Positions 47,641 to 59,213 of a DNA stretch of 64,000 bases are shown piece by piece (position 1 is the first letter of the stretch; every line of letters starts with the position of its first letter). Location of the stretch: assembly GCA_016271365.2 (NCBI GenBank), contig CM057449.1, positions 1,564,156,501 through 1,564,220,500 of the forward strand. Reading direction: 5' to 3'. The DNA is from Neoceratodus forsteri. Lineage: Eukaryota > Chordata > Ceratodontiformes > Ceratodontidae. A program made the translations under genes and the position numbers. Below the pieces are notes generated by a model that did no database searches, had not been told where the DNA came from, and worked only from the letters and a program-made list of their open reading frames with translations.

Positions 47641-48789
47641 AAGATAGGATATATAGGAAAGGTAATATAGGAAAGATAGCAGGAGGCCTAAATGAACAGG
47701 AAGATTGGGGGGAGTCCATGCAGATAGAAAAGCTCCTAGATGAATACAAAAATAGAGAACAGCCAAAATTAGTAAGAGAAGGTAGGATGTTGCAAAGTGG
47801 GGTGGATTGTAAACAAAATAGGAAAACTGGCAATAATATAATGTATTGTCATTTATTTAAAGGACAGGGCTTAGTGCCATACTTGGATGCATCCTTTCAG
47901 GATTCACAAAACTTACAAGGAAAAGGTATGCTCCCAAACAGGTTTTGGTTGTCAGGCAATAAGGGAGTTATAGCTATCTGTGGCATTTTTCAGAATAAGA
48001 ATGAGTCAACAAAGTCACTTCTTGACATAGTAACACTATTAGAGGTCTATTCCAAATGGCAGAAATAACTTGATTTATGCAAAAAGAGATGAGCCGATAC
48101 CAGTAGAACCAGTGCTTATGCTATTGTCTGATATGGAAACTACAAATTGGGTGTGGAGAAATGTTTACACTGAACCATTTGGGTTTAACTGCAGAAGCAC
48201 CAATCACAATAGTCCCTTGGATGGAAAAAAGGAACATTTTTCACAGGGTTGATTCAGTCTTAGAGATGTTTTAGACAACTATTTACAAAAAGAGAATATT
48301 AATAGTCCTGCTAGCAATGATGAAGTTGGGCAGTATTTGTTAACATTACATGGTGTTGAAAAACCTGCCCTGGAAATCCAGTACTCCTTAATGCAGATGG
48401 TATGTTATATTTTGACAAACATCTTTAATATAAAACCAGGATATATGGGGGTAAAGTGGGTAAAAAGGAAAAAAGGCTACACAAATCAAGGCCAAATTAT
48501 GTTTGCTGTTAGATACATTATTGTTTACAAATTAATCTTAGCTGAAGCTCACAAATTAGATAGAGTGGCAATTCTATTGAGCGAATGGTCTGAAGTCCAG
48601 ATTCCAAAACAAGTTTTACAGAAAAACCTATGGCACTGTAATCAAGACTTTACTGTACAGCAAAAAGCACCTCTTAGAAATTTCATGTATTTCAATGTCA
48701 CAACTCAAAATTGTTTTTCATGCCTAAGAAATCTGGAACAGGATTGACTTAGTGAAAACTTCCAAAAAACAGTTAAGGAGACTCCTGCT

Positions 48790-50430
48790 AAAACCCAGAA
48801 GGGGAACAAATTGGATTTTCTGTTATCCTGGAATATAGCAGGTTACTCAAAAAGTATCTTTGATCCTTACTTTAAGCAATGTTTGTCTGAATTCATTATA
48901 ATATGTTTACAGGAAACATGGGGCTTGAAGATCTATACTTGGAAGGAAATTAGTTAAACAAGGTACTCCCTTCTGCAGGGGAACTTGTAACGTTTATTAA
49001 TACAATGAAGAATATAGTAGTAAAATCATTTATAGTGTCTATGCCAAATATAATTAGCACTCTAGTGAAATGGAATAATGACTTTTTGTATATTTGTAAC
49101 TGCTATATCCCTCCACAAAACACTGAATATTTTGACACCAAGATTTGGGTGAACTAAGAAGTTCTATTGCAGGAAGCCATTCAATTGCAGACTGAAGCAG
49201 GGCTCTTGGTGGTGGATGATTGTAATGCCAGAACAGGTAATATATTCCCAGATGTAGACAATGTTGACTCTTTATTAGTAAGGGTATCTCAGGACAAGAC
49301 TATAAGTGGAAGGGGCAGAAGACTCCTGCATTTATTGGAAAGATTGGGGTTGATGATATTAAATGGTACATTAAAAGGGGAAAATACATCTTATTATACC
49401 TATATGACCTCTACAGGGGCTAATGTAGTGGACTACGTGTTTGCATTGCCCTGGCAAATACATGATTATGCAGAATTTCAGACTGTACTAAGACCAGAGA
49501 GTGATCATTATCCTATTAAACTTAGACTGAATGCTTGTGAATCTACTGGCAAACATGATCCACTTTACAATGGCCCCCAAACTGAGGTTAGAAATCATAG
49601 AAGAGTTACGTTTTCACCTCATGTTGAGACAGACATGTTGGATGCAATTTCTGGAGCAGAAAACTGTAAGGAGATAGACTATGGCAAGTGAGAATTATCA
49701 AAATATACAAGAAGTATGTAGGACCTTCATGCCACTTCAATACTGCCCTGTGAAAATCAAACCCGTGATTCATGGTTCAATGTTGATTGTGAAGATTTTA
49801 AAGCAAGGTTATCACAACTTATAAGACAGTTAAGATATAATCCTTCAAGTGAGAATTATTCCCTCTTGAATAAAACTACGAGGGAATACAAAGAAATTCT
49901 TAGCAGCTAAGAGACAGTTATTTCAAACTAAACAATGGCTACCCATGTTGGAAGTTATAAGAACAGGAGATAACAAGATGTTTTGACTAATGGTTGCCAA
50001 AGGAACAAGTAACTATGTTAATAATTTTCAGGCTCATATCTCGTCTTCAAACTGGATTCAATATTACCAAATGATTTTCTATGATGAGGAAATTGAAACC
50101 ACATACCATATAAACCAATTCTTAGTAAGTTAAAAAAGCCTGCATGCCCATTAAATAGTACCCCAGAAGAAATAGCTATTGCTATCAAATCAACAAAATC
50201 AAATAAGGTCCCAAGCCTAAACAAAATGCCACCTTTTTTCTGTATAGTTAGGATTGAATGGTGGAGCAATCTCTTAGCAATGCTGTTTAATAAATTGATC
50301 GACAAAAACTACATACCACTAGAGCTGAAAGGCAATATCATTGTTCCAATTTATGAAAAGGGGGACCTTAATCATCCAGAGAACTACAGACCTATCCGTT
50401 TTATCGATATCCTGGGGAAAATATTTTGCT
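48790..50430 (+). pseudogene. I/Vingi-like LINE ORF2: APE endonuclease and RT start
   Basis: LLSWNIAGYSKS and CLQETWGLK open the endonuclease. LLVVDDCNARTGN (usually GDFNARTG), SGRGRRLLHLLERLGLMILN, TGANVVDYVFALPW and PESDHYPIKLRL follow, including the Ser-Asp-His site. After a degraded linker, RT begins: WWSNLLAMLFNKLIDKNYIP, NIIVPIYEKGDLNHPENYRP and DILGKIF. A stop at about 48954 and several frameshifts interrupt it. The RT is cut here by the insertion at 50465-51058. Confidence 0.7.
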
Positions 50431-50464
50431 AAAGTTTTATTAGCTAGACTATGTCTATGGGTTC

Positions 50465-51058
50465 ATAAACAGACTTATTTATTTAAACTTTGGTAACCAG
50501 GAAAGGCACACTGAGTCAGGGCTCATTTATAGGTGCGACCCGGGGAAGGGTAAACAGAGGGAAACAGCAGCAAAAACAATGTTACATAAATTTAACAAAC
50601 ATTTAGTCATACAGTCAGAATGTTATATAGAAGAAACGAACATTAGTCATACAGTCAGGAGTGCAGTTCAAGAGAGCAAAAGTGCAATTACAAGAGAAAT
50701 AGCTCAACTAAACAAGCAGCAGGTATACAGTCAAAGTGCAAAAAATCAGGAGTACAATTCAATAAATACAGTTGTGCAATCTACATCTGGTATAGCAGGA
50801 CCAAAAATGGAAACATAGGTCAAGGCCTTGCTTAGCTAGAACTAAAGTGGGGAGGGGCTAGGGGCAGTGGCATGATGTTGTCGGTTCATTTTGGAGCAAG
50901 CGCTTGAGTGCCAGGAGAGAGGTAGCTAATTGGAAGGCAGGGGTAAATTGATTCCAAAAGGAGGATAGACAGAAGGAGAAAGCGGACTGACCTGCCATGG
51001 AGTGAGGACGAGGAATAGAGAAAGAGCGGTTATTTATTGAGCTAGTTTTAGGAAAGCC
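50465..51058 (-). mobile_element. Rex/Babar-like LINE 3' end
   Basis: The minus strand reads KTSSINNRSFSIPRPHSMAG and SSFWNQFTPAFQL, the last ORF2 residues of a Rex/Babar-like LINE, followed by a 3' UTR with CGGGTCGCACCTATAAATGA, CTCAGTGTGCCTTTCCTGG and a (AAAT)n tail at about 50480. It is inserted into the RT of the I/Vingi-like LINE, whose frame resumes with STTDQYF at 51063. Confidence 0.6.
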
Positions 51059-51062
51059 CATT

Positions 51063-52240
51063 CAACAACTGACCAGTACTTTATATTACAACATATCCTA
51101 GAGAAGAGTTGCATCAATAAACATTTGCCTATGAACTTGGCATCTGTAGACTTTAAAGGGGCATTTGACAGTATAAAAAGGGTCTTATTATGGGAAAAAC
51201 TATTCAAATTAAAGATAAATCACACCATACAGAGAATTATAATAAATCTATAGTCCAGTAATTGGTCTACAGTACAATATAACTTAGAGGGTAATACTTC
51301 CAGCCCCATTAGGAGGCTAAAGGAGGCAGTATAGTGCAGTATAGTGCAGTGGGTTAAGGCTCTGAGCTGCAGATCTGGAGACCTGGGTTTGAATCCCATA
51401 GCCACCTAGGTGCATACTGTATGATCCTGAGCAAGTCACATAACTTTCTTGTGCTCCCAGGTCGCATCTGAAAACAAGCATCGGCTCAGTGTGCTACACC
51501 TGGTTAAACAATGTTCCCTTTCCCTTAAACAATGTTCCCTTTAAAGCTAACAAAGGGGTGAAGCAAGGTTGTATCCTTGCATCTCTTTTGTTTAACCTTT
51601 TTAAAAATGACCTTCCAACTTTATTCCTTGGTGGAGGTATTCATTCTCCCTCAGTTAAAGGTGCCCCTGTGCCAGTATTAATGTTTGCAGATGATCTTGT
51701 TTTAATTACAGATTTGTCTGTGGGACTAAAAAAACAATTGAATTTATTACACCAATATTGAACTTACAACAATTTAACTATAAATATAAAGAAGACCCAG
51801 ATATTAACAATCGGAATAAATTGTCTAAAATTGTGTTGGTTTTATAATGGTATACCTATTGAGGTGGTCAAAAACTACTGCTATTTGGGATATCATGTTT
51901 TGAAAAATTATAAACCAACCTGCCTTATAAACTATACATTGAACAAGCTTATATTGACCAAAAATGCACTGTTGAGGTTTAATACCAAATACGGTGGATA
52001 TTTAGTGACTTCTATCCTAAAAGAATCAGAAATTAAGCTAAAACCAGTTGCTTTTTATGCCACAGAAGTCTAGTATGATAAAAACTTTGACGAATTAGAA
52101 AAAAACATTTGTTCAGTTATATAGAACCATCCTACAAGTTCCTAAATCAACATCTACAGCTATAGCAAGGGCTGAATTAGGGCATGTTAAAATGAATTAT
52201 TTGGCCCTTTCTCCTAAAATAGCATACTGGATCAAATGTA
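51063..52240 (+). pseudogene. I/Vingi-like LINE ORF2: RT palm and thumb
   Basis: STTDQYFILQHILEKS, ASVDFKGAFDSIKRVLLWEK (catalytic Asp box), then after a SINE insertion FKANKGVKQGCILASLLFNL, VLMFADDLVLITDLSVGLKK (FADD intact), LTINIKKTQIL and NYCYLGYHVLK. Downstream, ESEIKLKPVAFYATEV precedes another stop, and LALSPKIAYWIK is the last recognisable piece before an insertion at about 52247. This is the best preserved part of the LINE. Confidence 0.75.
51321..51510 (+). mobile_element. tRNA-derived SINE with LINE-type 3' tail
   Basis: The head contains an A-box-like TAGTGCAGTGG (51342) and a B box GGTTTGAATCC (51386-51396) spaced as in a tRNA gene, so an internal RNA polymerase III promoter is likely. 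The tail reads CCAGGTCGCATCTGAAAACA, GGCTCAGTGTG and CCTGGTTAAA, matching the 3' end of the Rex/Babar-like LINE, whose machinery it may have used. It is inserted between the RT blocks TSSPI and NNVPFKANKG. Confidence 0.7.
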
Positions 52241-52246
52241 CAGGGG

Positions 52247-52880
52247 CAGATTCTTTCCTTCTCTTGCTGTGAGTATAATTGGAAGGGCCATGACCTCCGG
52301 AGCATTTCTGGGTTGCATTCAGCATAAAACGCAGCCCCTCTGTGAGCAGGGCATTTTCAGTTCTACTTGTTAACCTGTCAGACAGTCTCTAGCTGTGACA
52401 CAGGCACCAGCAAGCATCTTTAGTTAAATGAACTTGTGGCAGAAGTGACTGTATGTTTTAACTGGAGGCATATCCCTGCAACTGCACATAAGCAGAAAAC
52501 AGGAAGGGGAGAAACTTTGGTAGTTCATGGAGAGTAGTCCCATGAACTACAACTCTGCAGAGGGACAACTATTTTTTAAATACAGGGCAATACAAACTCT
52601 GTGGCTGTACTTCTAATCTCATGCAGGGATTAGGAGCAGGATTTGGTTATAGTATATTCTTTCTCTTGTTGTAAGTTTAATTGGAAGGGCCACGACCTCA
52701 GGAGCATTTCCAGGTCACATTCAGCATAAAACACAGCCCTTCTACGAGCTGGGCGAGCTGAGTGGGGCACGCTTGATGCCATGTGTGGAGAAGCATGCCA
52801 AGACATGTGCATTCAGTGCATTTCTGGCGTGTCAGGCATGGCAGGAGGACAGGAGGACTCAAAATACTGTGACTACAAAA
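52247..52880. other. Insertion with two 95-bp direct repeats
   Basis: AATTGGAAGGGCCATGACC and its flanks (52254-52345) recur at 52659-52750 (AATTGGAAGGGCCACGACC), about 85% similar. The spacing is 405 bp. This could be LTR-like ends, a tandem 5' promoter monomer of the CR1 that follows, or two copies of a small repeat. Confidence 0.4.
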
Positions 52881-53099
52881 TACATATAAAGTAAAATAAG
52901 GAGTAGATTTAGCAAAAGCGGTAGCCACCAAATTGATTAGGAAGGCTCCATTAAGTGCAAGGAATCCAGACAATTTAATTGGAATTAAGATAGAACTACC
53001 ATCTGACTTTAGGGGAACCACATTATAGCAGTGGAAGGCATTGCAAATAGTGGTCCCAAGTACCTGAGCACTGTATAATCGCAGTGACAACACAAAATA
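52881..53099 (+). other. Short stretch, possible LINE coding remnant
   Basis: One frame reads KLIRKAPLSARNPDNLIGIK and ELPSDFRGTTL before stops, which could be the continuation of the I/Vingi-like ORF2. It is too short to be sure. Confidence 0.25.
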
Positions 53100-53121
53100 T
53101 ATATAGTGGACATAGATAAAC

Positions 53122-54301
53122 ATGATGGAAACTATAACAGAAACATCATTTAAGGGAGTAAAGGGCATAAAATGTATAATCTGCAGCAAATTTAGTACAG
53201 AAGTTAGTGAACAACTCTGCCCCTACACTTGTCAGCAATGCCAGGAAATCAAGGAGCTAAAAGCAAAAATATTTGGTTTGGAATTAGAGTTAAAAAGCCT
53301 AAAACAGTTTATAGATGTAAATGTTAACCTTGATAAGGACACCCCTGAGGCAGAAGACAGGATTGATACTACTAAATGAATAAGGGATGATGATGAACTT
53401 GACAATTGGTGTACAGTAGAAGGAAATAAACCTTACAAGAAAAAGAGGAAGGATGGAAGAGAACAAGAAATTGCACCAATTTTATACAACACATTCTCAC
53501 CACTAATTAGCTTAATGGACCAAACTGTAGGGCAGACTAATGACCTACTTACATTAGTAAAATCACAGGTGTCAATACGGGGGGATAGTGAGGGAAACGA
53601 TGCTACCAATCAAGCTAAGCAGCAGATGGGAGACCTACTTACAATAGCAGATGAACAAGTACCACCATTGGGGGATAGTGAAAGCAAAAGGGACACAGCT
53701 AGACACAATGAAATACAAATTGGAAAATATGTGCAGCAAGAGGTACCGATGGAAATTATACAGGATGATGAATTAGATCACACAGAACAGAAACAGATAG
53801 TCATATTAGGAGATTCGATGATCAAGAATGTAGATCAATATACAACCAGATGAAACAAGGAAAATGTAGCTAGTTTTAGTTTCTTGGGGCCAACTATGGG
53901 AGATATAAGTAAAATGGTACCCAACATCCTAAAGCCAGTTGGAGTAAAACCACTGGTATTACTACATGCAGCAATGAATAATACCAAAAACCAGTCAGTG
54001 AACAATATACTTAAGAAATATAAAAACTTTAAGCAACTTATGGATCATTGAAATGCAGAGCTCATTATATCAGAAACATTGCCAGTTCTGAATACAAGCT
54101 ACAAACTGACATAAAAACTGAAACATATAAATAATCAGCTGAGACATTGGTGCCTAGAAAATATCACATGCATCAAAACATAGGAAATCTTTGATGGACA
54201 CTATGAACTTTACGCTTATGACAAGATGCACCTGAGCAAAAAAGGCAGCAGACTACTGGGTCAGATGTTCAAGAATGAAATCCAAAACAGGAATTTAAAC
54301 T
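53122..54301 (+). pseudogene. CR1 copy 3 ORF1 (Cys finger, coiled coil, SGNH-like)
   Basis: N-terminus: GIKCIICSKFSTEVSEQLC then CQQCQEIKELK, a C-x2-C / C-x3-C-x2-C finger, followed by a Leu/Lys coiled coil (AKIFGLELELKSLKQF). A polar middle follows, then an SGNH-like domain: IVILGDSMIKN (block I Ser), VLLHAAMNNTKN (where families have HxGTND; Gly and Asp are altered) and a late block DKMHLSKKGSRLLGQMF with D-x-x-H. Several stops (53377, 53853, 54050, 54112) interrupt it. Same architecture as CR1 copy 1 ORF1. Confidence 0.65.
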
Positions 54302-54329
54302 AGTTAAAAATGGGAGAAGGGAAATAAGT

Positions 54330-57300
54330 ATGACAGAATTACAATGCAATAAAGTAACTAAGAATGCTATTAATATACACCAGTGGCAAGATATAAAGGT
54401 AATACTAATCAATGCTAGAAGTCTCACAAACAAGATGGACGAACTTAATTACCTACTAAAACACAAAGACACACACATCTGTGCCATAGCAGAGACTTGG
54501 TGGCAAGAGGACAGTTGGGTGATGAAAATTACTGGTTTTAACACATTCAGTACTGACAGCAAGGGTAAAAGAGGTGGAGGTGTAGCCCTATTATTTAAAG
54601 AAACACAAGATGCTCACGAGGTAGAACCCAAAGAGGGAATAAGTTGAACCAGTAGAACAGATCTGGGTTAATATTTTACAACCTAATAACAAAAATTCAC
54701 TATAAGAGTATGCTACAGGGCACCTGGCCTGACTACTGAGGAAAATAACAACTTCCTAAACACCATTAAAAACATAGACTACAGTAGAATACTTCTATTT
54801 GGCAGTTTTAACTGCCCAAACATAAATTGGAATGATTATACTGGGTCAACTGACTCTGAAAAACAATTGCTGGATGTCATAATATGTTACAACTTTGAAC
54901 AATGTGTACAGTACATGAAAGTACTAGAGGTGACAATATACTAGACCTAGTACTTGGCAATACGAATAATGTCACAAAATGTAAGGTTAGAGAACCACTC
55001 AGACAAAGCGATCACAAAATGGTCCAATTCTACATAACTAACATCATAGAAAAAGAAAAGGGGGTAACCATTCTAAAATGGTGGGACAAAGCAGACTTCT
55101 ATAGGAATGAAGACATATATAACCAACTGGTAATTGGAATTTAGGGATAAAAATGTAAGAGGGAGTTGGAATATTATCAAAAGGACCTTGGAACATTGTT
55201 CCAAACATTCCATCCCTGGCAAAGTAAAGTATAACCACAAAGGAAGAATCCCAACATGATTTAATAAGAAAATTGAAAGTCACATAAAAAAAAAAAAATG
55301 TAAGAAATATAAAAAAAAATCCTTCACCTGCTAGGTTTCAACGATATAAAAAATAGCAAAGAAATGCAAAATATTGATTAAAAATGCAAAGCAAAATGAG
55401 GAAAATAGAATTGCAAATAAAAAACAAGGACAACAAAAAAACTTCTTTTCAATTATATTAACAATCAGAGGCAAGACACAAATAAAATAGGACCACTAAA
55501 AGCGAAAGGTGAGGTGTTTGCAGATGAACAAAATATGGCTAATTCATTTAACAACTACTTCTCTTGTGTCTTTCATGAAAAGAACAATTTCCTAATCTCC
55601 AAAACAATCATAGTACAGTTTCCTGACAATATGATTCATATAAACAGAAGCACCATATCAAATAAGCTCAAAAAGCTAAATAGAAACAAATCATCAGGAC
55701 CGGTTCCATATCATAAAAGCGATCGCAAAACAGCGATCGCTATTATGGTGCGTGTATATCACTGAAAAGCAAATTGGCAATATACACACGCTGGTAAAGA
55801 AACATGTGGCAAGGAGTCTGAGTGTATATGGAGGGGCTGCACCCCATGACCCCCCTCACAGGGGGCTCCACCCCTGCACCCCCCTACTACAGGATTCTCA
55901 ACTCCGGGGGGGTGCATGTTGAGGAGGGGCGATACTCCAGACTCCAACAAAAAATATAGACACAGAATTTTTCCCGCACCCAGCCCTGAACCCAGTACCT
56001 GTGTGCCGCAGCTAGCCACCCTCACCTCCACACCACACAACTAACTCAGTTGCAGCAGGTACACTACCCCCTCATAAACCCTCTCCCCTATCCCTCCCCT
56101 TCCCCTCACTATCCCCTCCTTCTGGTCACCATTCCCTGCGCTCGCTTTCTCATAGGGTCGCTACCCTTGCAGGGTAGCCCATGAGGAATGCGTTGAATAT
56201 GAGTCACCATTTTGATGATCACTCATATTCAGTCACCATCCCCACTGGATACCACCAGTACTGGATAGGATGCACCCTTATATTTTGCAGGAGTTAGCAG
56301 ATGAACTTGCAGCCTGCTGTCGCAACTTCTTTTACTATTACTGAAAACAGGAGAGGTACCCACAGACCGGATCACACCTAATGCGACACCCATCCACAAA
56401 AAGGGAGCTAAAACTAGTGTTAAAAACTACAGACCTATTAGTCTAACTTGCATATTAAGTAAAGTTATGGAGGAATTTATAAAAGAAGGTTTAGAAGACT
56501 ATATGCAGAAAATAGGACATATAGATTACACACAACATGGGATCACATAAAATAGATCTTGCCAGACTAATTTGCTATGCTTCTTTGAACATGTTAGCTG
56601 CGCTCTTGACCCGGGACTCCCAGTTGATATTGTATATCTGGATTTCTCCAAAGCCTTTGACAAAGTCTCACATGAAGAATTAATCAGAAGCTTAGAAGAC
56701 CTGAATATTAACCAGTACATTATTAGATGGGTTAAAGCCTGGCTTTCAGAAAGGAAGCAACATGTACATATAAGAGGCCATATGTCTGATTGGGGAGTGG
56801 TGTCTAGTGGAGTTCCCCAGGACTCTGTTTTGGGACCCACGCTATTCAATATCTATGTATCATCCCTAAAAACATTACAACATTGCTGGATCGCCAGGTT
56901 TGTGGATGACAGCAACACAGGATCCATAGTGAGCACTCACAGAGATATTGTTAACTTCCAAAAGAACAGGACAATGTTAATAAATGGGCAATTGAACATA
57001 AGATGGTATTCAACATAGAGAAGTGCTGTGTTTTACACTTTGGGAAAAATAATCTACAAGCCAATTACAACTTAAATGGAAATGAAATTAGAAATTAAAC
57101 CTCAGAACGTGATTTAGGTGTACTGGGCTCAAATGATTTGACATTTTCATGACACATAACAAATATTGTAAAAAAAGCTAGTAAAACTACTAACTGCATA
57201 CTACAAAGCTTCAAGAGTAGGGATAAAACCGTAATAATGCCATTGTATGTTTCTCTGGTCAGACCATTGTTGGAATACGGAGTGCAATTCTGGAGCCCTT

Positions 57301-57695
57301 CCATACTAGGAATGTAAAGAAATTAGAGAGTATACAAAGGAAAACAACAAAAAAATGAAAGTCCTTCATAATCTGACATATAATGAAAGAAGGAATCAGT
57401 TGGGATTCTTCAGCCTAGAATACAGAAGGTTATGAGGTGACTTGTGTATAGTATATGCAGCATTTTAAAATCAAGATCTGTGGGAATGTGTAGGATTAAC
57501 AAGAAAAGAGACAATAATATCTACTACAGCACATGTATTACAGCTGAAAGGAGAACATTAAAGGACAAATAGCAGAGTCATGGTTTAATCAAAGGGTGGT
57601 ATCAGTTTGGAATGCACTTCCAGTTGATATAATAAGTAGTGATAATATCAATATATTTAAATATAGATTGGAAGAATATCTAGGTAATAGATAAT
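54330..57695 (+). pseudogene. CR1 copy 3 ORF2 (APE endonuclease-RT)
   Basis: Endonuclease: INARSLTNKMDELNYLLKH, IAETWWQED, KGKRGGGVALLF, LLFGSFNCPNINW (GDFN altered) and REPLRQSDHKMVQFY. RT begins with RNKSSGP, is interrupted by the hairpin-rich insertion, and resumes with DRMHPYILQELADEL; then [36 protein letters not shown] and ARFVDDSNTG (FADD altered to FVDD, both Asp kept). C-terminal: SERDLGVLGSNDLTFS, LVRPLLEYGVQFWSP. Many stops and frameshifts lie between 55150 and 57700. Confidence 0.75.
55705..56253. mobile_element. 549-bp hairpin-rich insertion in CR1 RT
   Basis: The RT frame breaks at SSGP and resumes at DRMHP. The edges carry ACCGGT (55699) and ACCAGT (56254), possibly a 6-bp duplication. 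The insert has four stem-loops: 55712-55747 (arms around GCGATCGC), 55750-55791 (GCGTGTATAT with ATATACACACGC), about 56152-56183 (CTACCCT-tgc-AGGGTAG) and 56195-56230 (GAATATGAGT with ACTCATATTC). No coding sequence, and it does not match any other segment of the window. The class is unknown. Its base composition is GC-richer than the host CR1. Confidence 0.5.
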
Positions 57696-57751
57696 GGAAG
57701 TTATACCGTGTCCATATTGGCGAAAGCTACAAACTCATAACCCTACTTATG

Positions 57752-58556
57752 ATACTTATGATTCTAATAAACTAATCAGAAAGTGGATGAGAAAATAACT
57801 TGGTTTCAGAACAAAGCCTCTTCTATTTGGTTGAAAGATATTTTGGTCACCCTTGAAATCTTAAAACTAGAACATTTATGGGTAGCCTCCCTTAAAAACA
57901 TAGTCATATCAATTGACTATGTTAAACTTATTAAAAATAGACTCAAGGTGCTATCTTGTGAATCAGGCATGGAGAAAATTAGAGCTTTAAAACTATATAA
58001 GTGGTATTCACAAAATAAAATAAATCATGTCATAGAGCCATATTTGTACTTTTTAACCGAGAAAAAAGATTGAGCAACTTTTACAAAATTCAGATTAAAA
58101 ATGTATCCATCAAATATTTTGCAATATATCTATACCAAGGATAAAGCAATAGTTTCTAACCTTTATTGTGATTGTGGCCAAGATACATTTGAAACTCTGC
58201 CACATATATTTCGTTATTGTCCAAAATTTAATAAAATAAAAAATTTCTACTTGGGGCATTATCTTCCAAGTACCGAATTATCAAAAGAGGACATTCTTAT
58301 AATCCTTATGAATCCACCAATAGATTCAGTTGTGAAGGGTGTGATGAAGTACATAAGTATAATAAATAAATTACTAATAAATCAAAAATTAGATCTTTTT
58401 AAAGTTTTCTGTAGGTGGGATAGCTTGGTATCCTTTTTTGAAGTCTTTGTGATTTATATGACTTCTAGGTGTACCAGAGATTACAAGTCTGATCATAAAG
58501 GCCTTACAGAAAAACATCTTTACTACTTCTCTTATAATACAAACTGTGACAATTTC
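57752..58556 (+). pseudogene. I/Vingi-like LINE ORF2 C-terminal part
   Basis: Readable frames: WFQNKASSIWLKDILVTLEI, LKLYKWYSQNKINHVIEPYL, MYPSNILQYIYTKD, and a Cys/His segment LYCDCGQDTFETLPHIFRYC (C-x-C-x(8)-H-x4-C), typical of the end of LINE ORF2, followed by a Leu/Ile-rich tail. It resumes the ORF2 broken at 52240. Confidence 0.6.
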
Positions 58557-59213
58557 TAATTGACATAGTCAAATTGTGTGTTTGGAACAGGTGCAATATA
58601 TGTAGGCATTTTACAGAAATGTTTACACATTGAATGGTAGAGACTTTGCAGAGTAGAATTTGGTGGGAGGACATTATGGAGGAAGCTCTTGGTTTCACCT
58701 AATTTCTGTTGAATGCATGTTCTCTCTTCCAGTAATGCATAAGTTGACCTACAAGAACATATAGTTTCCATTTTTAATGAGTGTTGTGAAATTACAGTAA
58801 TATTGCTCCTTGGGAAAAATTATATGATTCATGTACAGTTAGGAAATAATCTAAGGGAAATCTTTTCTTGGCCCCTTTAATGGACCTTTCCTCCAAAATT
58901 GGAATAGTGACTACAGGCAACATTACACCTACAGGGGTTGTAGGTAACCAGACCCAAACCCATGGGTGTCATGTTTAAATTCATGCATTTGCAGAATTAG
59001 CTAAGGGATTTCCTTGCATTCTTCCTCCCTTTAGTTATACATACAAGGAGAAAGTATATAAAAAACTTGTTGAAGCTGAATGGAATGTAAGATCAGAGTC
59101 TATATGCTATACAATTATGAATGTATTTATGTAAATTATAAAACATTTTATAATGACTTTTTTTTAACTATCGTAATGACTGGAAGTCGAACAAATAAAA
59201 TTTAAACTACCAC

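Larger units (their letters stand above)
45077..48747 (+). pseudogene. I/Vingi-like LINE ORF1 (basic protein), interrupted twice
   Basis: Starts MGVTMKGKKVNSK, with a very Lys-rich N-terminus (LQKLKRGKKKLEMQ). Parts continue at 45640-45790, 46120-46540 (again Lys-rich) and 47645-48747, where readable pieces include LLDEYKNREQPKLVREGRML, FWLSGNKGVIAICGIFQNKN and MLTLHGVEKPALEIQYSLMQ. Two insertions (45795-46115 and 46545-47640) and several frameshifts cut it. No zinc knuckle or RRM can be shown. Its place directly before the ORF2 endonuclease supports the ORF1 role in RNA binding, but this is inference. Confidence 0.45.
53100..57710 (+). mobile_element. CR1-family LINE (copy 3) inserted in I/Vingi-like LINE
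   Basis: Carries ORF1 (53122-54301) and ORF2 (54330-57695) on the plus strand, with a very short 3' region. It is AT-rich, unlike the GC-rich CR1 copies 1 and 2, hence a different lineage. ORF2 of the surrounding LINE resumes at about 57752. It was itself interrupted at 55705-56253. Confidence 0.72.
42621..59213 (+). mobile_element. I/Vingi-like LINE with nested insertions, inserted in PLE
   Basis: Plus-strand LINE with a basic ORF1 (45077-48747), an ORF2 with APE endonuclease, RT and a C-terminal Cys/His segment (48790-58556), and a 3' UTR ending with AACAAATAAAATTTAAAC. Subtracting insertions leaves about 8.5 kb, long for a LINE, so there may be more insertions in the 5' part. The clade is judged from ORF2 (KGVKQGCILASLLFNL, MFADDLVL, INIKKTQIL, SDHYPI), which resembles I/Vingi-group LINEs. 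The direct repeat at 42608 and 59214 marks the limits. Confidence 0.6.

Noticed and set aside
55712..55747. Rho-independent terminator or bacterial origin
   Set aside because: The context is a eukaryotic retrotransposon; the hairpin lacks a T tract and lies in an insertion with further stem-loops.
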